The translations under genes were made by a program, and so were the position numbers. DNA of 64,000 bases from Chelonoidis abingdonii. Taxonomy: Eukaryota > Chordata > Testudines > Testudinidae. Where the stretch lies: contig NC_133777.1 of assembly GCF_003597395.2 (NCBI RefSeq), forward strand, positions 8,283,929 through 8,347,928, read 5' to 3'. Each line of letters opens with the position of its first letter. Position 1 is the first letter of the stretch. Positions 58,616 to 64,000 of this stretch are shown in pieces. The notes below the pieces were generated by a model. The model made no database searches. It saw nothing but the letters and a program-made list of their open reading frames with translations, and had not been told where the DNA came from.

Positions 58616-59319
58616 GAAATTCCGGGCCCCAGGGCCAGGGCTGTCCCTAGGGCGGATGGGGGTGGAAGTGACAAATCCATCACTTCCAGGACCGCCTGTC
58701 ACTCCCAGCCACATGCAACTGCTCCAGGTCCCATGGGCCGGCACAATTGGCCAGTGCAGTCACGTGTGCCTAGGAGCCCTGCAGCCCTCCTGGGTTGTTT
58801 AAAAGGGCCTGGGGCTCCCGGTGCCACCCCAGGCCCTTTTAAATTGCCTGGGCCCCTGGGCAATTGCCCCCTTTGCCGCCCCTCCCCCATCAGCGGGCCT
58901 GACCTTAGCCCATTCACCAGGGTCACCTACTGGCTTCAATCCTTACCCTGATCCAGGGCCACTACCCAGCGTCATACTGAAGTATGTGGCCCGTATGTCA
59001 TGTTATCTGTTATCATGCATTGCTTAGGAGTATGTCATAGGTAGTGGAGGTGTTTTTCTCAGGCAATGAATGGGATCATCCATTAGGGTTATATGGGCCA
59101 CTCTCACATTTGTTTGTCAGATCAGCCTTTGGTTTATCTCTGTACTGTGTTGTCTTATACCCTTTTGGTTAGTTCTTCCAGGTGCAGTTATGAAAACAGG
59201 AAAGAAAAGGAGACTGTGGGGACGGGGGGGAGGAACCTTTCACATTCCCACCCTGATGGTCTAACCGTTCCCTTAGTTGTTTCTCAGGGAGGTGTGGACC
59301 TCAACCTCAGGACATGTCT

Positions 59320-59545
59320 TAGGCTGCATCTACACTACCACCCGCTGCATGATATAAGTTAGACCGACCTAAGCACCGGTGTGGACAGCACTATGGTGGC
59401 AGGAGCGCTTCTCCAGCTGACATGGCTACTGGGCGCTGCTCATTGGGGGTGGATTCATTCAATTGATGGGAGAGCTGTCTCCCATTGGCTGAGAGCAGCT
59501 ATACTAGAGTGTAGCCATACTCTCTAGTGTCGCCATAGCCTCAGT
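59320..59545. mobile_element. Harbinger-like MITE fragment
   Basis: GGCTGCATCTACACTACCAC, GACCGACCTAAGCACCGGTG and TAGAGTGTAGCCATACTC. Same family style as 27368-27658. Ends uncertain. Confidence 0.5.
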
Positions 59546-60031
59546 TGGGGCGGATGGGGTAAAGGAGGCAGAATCCACACTCGGATCCCTTGGTTCACTC
59601 CATGCTAGAAGCAAATCAGAGAGCTATCAAACAAATAAACATGCATTTAAATCAGCTGTGAGTCCCAGTGTTCTGGAAGGGAGGGGTCTGGCTGGATTCT
59701 CAGCTGAGCTGCTCTTCCAGCAAGTGGCAAGGTGGGGATGCCCAAGGGCTACACTGGTGCAAAGAACTATTCAATAAGCTCATCCAAAAAGGCTCAGAAG
59801 GCCATGCACATCAAAGATCCTACCCAAATGTGAAGAGACATCAGAGCAGCCAAGTGGCAGCGTGGATACAACACGAGGAATGTAATTACCGCTGCCCTGA
59901 AACCTCGTTACTAAATCAGCGTGTGTGAGATAGGAAATGCTGAAACAGACATTGATATTATCCTCATGCTTAGCACAGAATTAGCTTTAACCAACAGCTG
60001 CTAGGAACAGGTAGAGGAGACATGTCCAATC

Positions 60032-60168
60032 AGGAATGGCTCTAGGCACCAGCAAACCAAGCATGTGCTTGGGACGGCACAATTCCAGGGGCAGCATTCC
60101 GGGAGGTTTTTTGTTTATTTGTTCGTTTGTTTTGCTTGGGGCGGCAAAAAACTTAGAGACAGCCCTGT
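60032..60168. mobile_element. hAT-like element (GGCTCTAGGCACCAGC type)
   Basis: AATGGCTCTAGGCACCAGCA, GTGCTTGGGACGGCACAATT and AGAGACAGCCCTG: a short non-coding element with inverted ends. Confidence 0.65.
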
Positions 60169-60478
60169 GTCCAACCTTCTGCTTGTGTCTTTTTAGCAGG
60201 CCTTGGAGAGTTTTCAGCATCTCCTGAACATTAATGTTAACCACAAGAAAGCCCCTTCCACCCATTTCCAGTAACTTCCTAGCCTGGGCTGCAATTTTCA
60301 AAAACTCCTAAGGGAGTTAGGTGCCCAGTTCCCACTGACTTTCAGGCCCCTTTGAAAATCCTTGTCCTTATTTATTTAATATTTCGTTTATGGCAGCATC
60401 CAAAGGTCTTGATCAGAATCGGCGACCAGCTGTGTTAGACTCTGCACACACAGTCCCTGCCTCGAAGAGTTGATTATT

Positions 60479-60760
60479 TAAGGGTACATTGACACTGCAG
60501 ATGGAGGTTTAATTTCCAAATTGAACAGACATACCCATGCTAGGTCTGATTGAGCAAGCACACTAAAAATAGAGTATAGGTGCATGAGCAGCAAGAGAAC
60601 TAGCCACTCCGAGTATGGTCCCATCTGAGACACTAGCTATGTGCCATTGCTCATGTCGTCATGGCTACATGTGGAACATGCTTGCGTGATCAGATTTAGC
60701 ACAAGAATGTCCACTCAGTCTGGAAATTACACCTCCAGCTCCAGTGAAGACGTTCTCTAA
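60479..60760. mobile_element. 276-bp MITE with TAA target duplication
   Basis: Element 60482-60757 starts GGGTACATTGACACTGCAG and ends CCAGTGAAGACGTTCTC. TAA on both sides supports Harbinger-type transposition. Confidence 0.65.
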
Positions 60761-62735
60761 GAGCTAAATTTTGCCTGTGTAACACTGACAGACCAGGGTT
60801 GTCTGCAGGCGAGATTGAACCAGTGCATGAGCCTTTACCACATGAGCTAAAAGCCCACTGGCTGTTACCTAAGGCTGTAAAGCAGACTCATTAATCACTC
60901 TCTAAGTGGTCTCAATGCCACTAGCTAGGACAGAACACCAACACCACACTCAGATGGTATGTGGGTTACACATGGCTTTACGCTCTGTCCATCCTCCCTG
61001 AAGGAAATGGGTTTGCATAGGGTGTTGGCATACAGTTTAGCCCTTGACCACTCATGTCTGGCCCCATCAAACCAGAGGCAAGCAACCGCTTCAGCTCACT
61101 GGAAGTATGGCACAGCTCTACTCTGCTTCTGCTCCCTGTGAAAGTCATGTCAAAACTGCCATTGACTTCAGTGGTTCAAGAATAGGCCGCATACACAGCG
61201 TTGTGCTCCTAGCACAGGACAAATCTTTGTGAAAGGCTTCAACCTACCCCAAAGAGAAAGATTCTTCATGGCCTCAGATATAACACTATTGGTATTTAGG
61301 GAATGGAAGGGGACCAGGCATTCATGTGCATCTAATGAAATTGCACATTGAATCCCTGACAGTAAAGTGACATCTTCAGGGATTTTGTTAGGTTGCCAGA
61401 CTTCTGAAATCCGCGATTTTGGATGTTTTCTGATATTTTCATGGGTTTTTCCCTCCCATGTGAATTAAAATATTTTCCTTTAGTTTAATGAGTGTTTTAT
61501 TCCCTTGGAATTTGAATGTTTTGGGGGAGAAAGGTTGTGTGGGATGTTCACAGATGTTTAAATCGTTTCTCTGTTCCTCCTCCTGCCCATTTATGGGACT
61601 CCCCCCGTAAATCTGAGACAGCCCATCAACGGCTTGTGCTTTTTCCCTCAGCTGCACATAGTTCTGCCTGTTTCAACACATCCAAATATTCATGGCACAG
61701 AAAAGATCCTGAGACTAAACTAGAGCTGAATATTACTGGATCCTGCTATTTAATTCCTTTAGAAAACAAACTCTGTTAAGCTTCAAGGAGTTCAGTGATT
61801 ACACTTCAGCAGTTCAATAAATCAGTGTCCTGTAATAACTCTAATAATTAGCTGTGTCTGATGTTATCTTTAAATAATAATATACCAAACAGTTACTCTG
61901 ATCCCCTCCGAGATGGCAGAAAGGATGAAGCTTAAGAGGATAAAATTAGTTCCTTAATGTTCAGTCTAGTGTGGAGTGACAGTTCTTCCAGGACTGTGCT
62001 GGCTTTTTAAGATGTACATTTATATTGCCTGGCTAACGGACATTAGCAGCTGCATTTGGCAAGTGCTAAAGGCCTCCTACCACTTCCATTCAAGCTGGCG
62101 TTAGAACTTCTCAGGCTCAATTAGCCTGTCAGTTGCATGCATGCAGCTCCCATTGGCTTTGGCCTGCGCAACTGATGAAATAATCAGGCCCCTGTCCTAC
62201 ATTTCTGAGTGAATACTCTCATTCTTGGCAGAAAAAAGACAGTTAAAGACACTTGGCCTAAAGCCTCGTGCCTTGAAAAAAACACACAAAGGGACAGATT
62301 CTCCTCTTCATATATTCTTGTATAAGTTATTATTGTTATGTGCATTATTGTTATACTTTGTCAGCTGCATTGAGAGTCCTGTGCCAGCTTTAGCTAGGAT
62401 TTGTTGGGACAAAGAATAATAATGGAATCGCAGAAAGCAAAAGCTGATCATGTAGAGTTGTTGGTATTCACTAAATGTAACGTAACCCGTCAAATGCCAC
62501 CGGAGATTTTTCATTCAGCTTCGGTTTCATCTGTTCTTCTTCTTTGTAGTCAGGGCTTTCAGGTTGGAGCATTTATAGTCCAAATTGTTTGGGGAGAGGG
62601 TTTAAGTCCATAGCCACGCAGATGAAAAGTTTTAAACAATTTTGGCGGTGATTTTGATCTCCTCCTACTGTGCACACACCCCTGGCAATAAGCCCACCCC
62701 AAAGAGAGCTCACTGAGATGGAAAAGACAGTCTTG
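60761..62735. other. Intergenic, no recognised feature
   Basis: No frame with family motifs, no splice-consistent exon and no clear repeat in this stretch. Confidence 0.3.
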
Positions 62736-63000
62736 TGATTGAGGCACTAGACTCAGGAAATTGGGGTTCAATGCTCAGCTCTGCCACAGACTGCCTGAGT
62801 GACCTTGGGCAAGTCTCTTAATCTTCCTGGTGCCTCAATCCCCCATCAGTAAAATGGGATAACAGCACTTCCTTTCTCCTAGCTTTCCTCTGACCTGTTT
62901 ATATAGATGGTAAGCTGTTTGGAGCCAGGGCTATCTCTTCCTAGGTGTTTGTATGGGACCTAGCACAATAGGGCGCTAGATGTCAGAAATCAGGGCCTGC
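62736..63000 (+). mobile_element. MIR-like SINE
   Basis: GAGTGACCTTGGGCAAGTCT, CAGTAAAATGGGATAACAGC and GGACCTAGCACAATAGGGCG match the MIR body and 3' part in order. Confidence 0.7.
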
Positions 63001-63869
63001 AACTGAGCTAGTCTCCAGGCAATCCATAGCTTGCAGCAGGCTGTCTGAGCAGCTGGAGGGGCCAGCAAAGCAGCTCTGAAGCCAGCAGCAGCTTGCTATC
63101 TGTTCAGTGTTCAATATTGTCACTACTCTTGTCCCTACCTGAGACCCCACCTTGCCCGTTATCCTGCTTGCTCTAGGGAACTCCAGCTTGACCGTTGGCC
63201 GTGATACCCAGTGCCTGACTCCAGTCTCCAGCTCTGACCCTACCCCCTGATTTCTGATGCTTGGTTCCTGACGCCTTCTCTAACCCTTAGATCTGATGCT
63301 CGCACTCACCACTAGGCTAGACTGCCCACATCCAGATCGCCTGACACTAGGTGCTACAGGAATAATAATAGTAGGTGAAATGAAGTTGAAGGCTGGGGAC
63401 GTGAAGGTCACCATTTGTGTGATTCTTCGTCTGACAGGGGAGTTAGTAGGGACTAGTAAATTATCATTGTTAACCAGAACATCTTTACTGATAAACCCAC
63501 ATACAATACGTTAAATTTACAGGCCTGATCCTGCCTGCCTGGCTCTCATTCACAGCCCAACTGGGGCCAATGGGGTTACTCCTCTGCATAAGGGTGGAGA
63601 GGGCTCATAGTTTCCCCTGCCCTCCCTAGCAACAGAACTGAAATGCGGCTGCAGCTGTCCTGACAGCAAAGCACTCTTCTCGGCATCTGATTCATCACTT
63701 TGTGACTGGCGTATCTCTTGGCTTGGGTCCCAGAGTGTGTCATCTGTACCAAGGGGAACCATGGCATTCAGTGACTTCTTCTGCATGTGCCTGTTTTATC
63801 AGAGCTGAACGCTTTCCCCTCACATGCATGTTGTCACACTGCTTGGCAAATTGTGGGGACTTTTTAGGA

Positions 63870-64000
63870 GTCTGCTTCCTAACCCAGGGTTGTGAGTTCA
63901 GTCCTTGCGGGGGCCATTTAGGGATCTGAGGCAAAAATCTGTTTGGGGATTGGTCCTGCTTTGAGCAGGGGGTTGGACTAGATGACCTCCTGAGGTCCCT
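63870..64000 (+). mobile_element. tRNA-derived SINE, cut by window end
   Basis: Matches 12000-12171 from the B-box region on: CCCAGGGTTGTGAGTTCAGT, GGGGATTGGTCCTGCTTTGA and GACTAGATGACCTCCTGAGG. The A-box end is missing or diverged, and the tail runs off the window. Confidence 0.8.

Overview
The window is vertebrate nuclear DNA dominated by one large gene on the minus strand: an apparently complete sarcomeric myosin heavy chain, best matched to MYH16 (the masticatory 'superfast' heavy chain). I joined 42 coding exons (start codon at 51379-51381, stop at 4717-4719). All junctions use GT-AG, every junction is in phase, and the sum is 5838 nt, or 1945 residues plus stop, with no frameshift or premature stop. 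The family was recognised from remembered sequences, not a search: the start MPGGYKGE, the P-loop followed by TEN, the neck motif WGWWKLYNK, and the long Ser/Lys-rich tail after the coiled coil.

The repeats point to a reptile, most likely a hidden-necked (cryptodiran) turtle. They include tRNA-derived SINEs with a CR1-like tail, several decayed CR1 LINE pieces, many small hAT elements with 8-bp target duplications, Harbinger-like MITEs with TTA/TAA duplications, and MIR-like SINEs. The species call is inference.

Layout: 1-1234 is non-coding without a recognised feature. 1235-3110 holds a MITE, a hAT fragment and a broken CR1 in reverse. About 3800-4716 is the likely 3' UTR, with a candidate poly(A) signal. 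4717-28963 encodes the rod, 30867-34050 the neck and converter, and 33930-51381 the motor, with introns full of transposon relics. 51382 to about 54407 holds 5' leader intron(s), including a hAT element nested in a MITE. 54380-54540 carries a plausible core promoter (TATA, A/T-rich block, E-box, CCAAT) and a short first exon. 54541-64000 is intergenic, with an LTR-like element, MITEs, a degenerate telomere-like minisatellite and a SINE cut by the window end. No second protein gene, rRNA, true tRNA or CRISPR was found.

The best leads are the intact MYH16 frame (including the exon carrying the human inactivating deletion), the candidate promoter, a miR-499-like 17-mer in the intron matching the one that hosts miR-499 in MYH7B, and a nearly perfect 94-bp inverted repeat inside an intron. 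I did not find a new multi-gene system.
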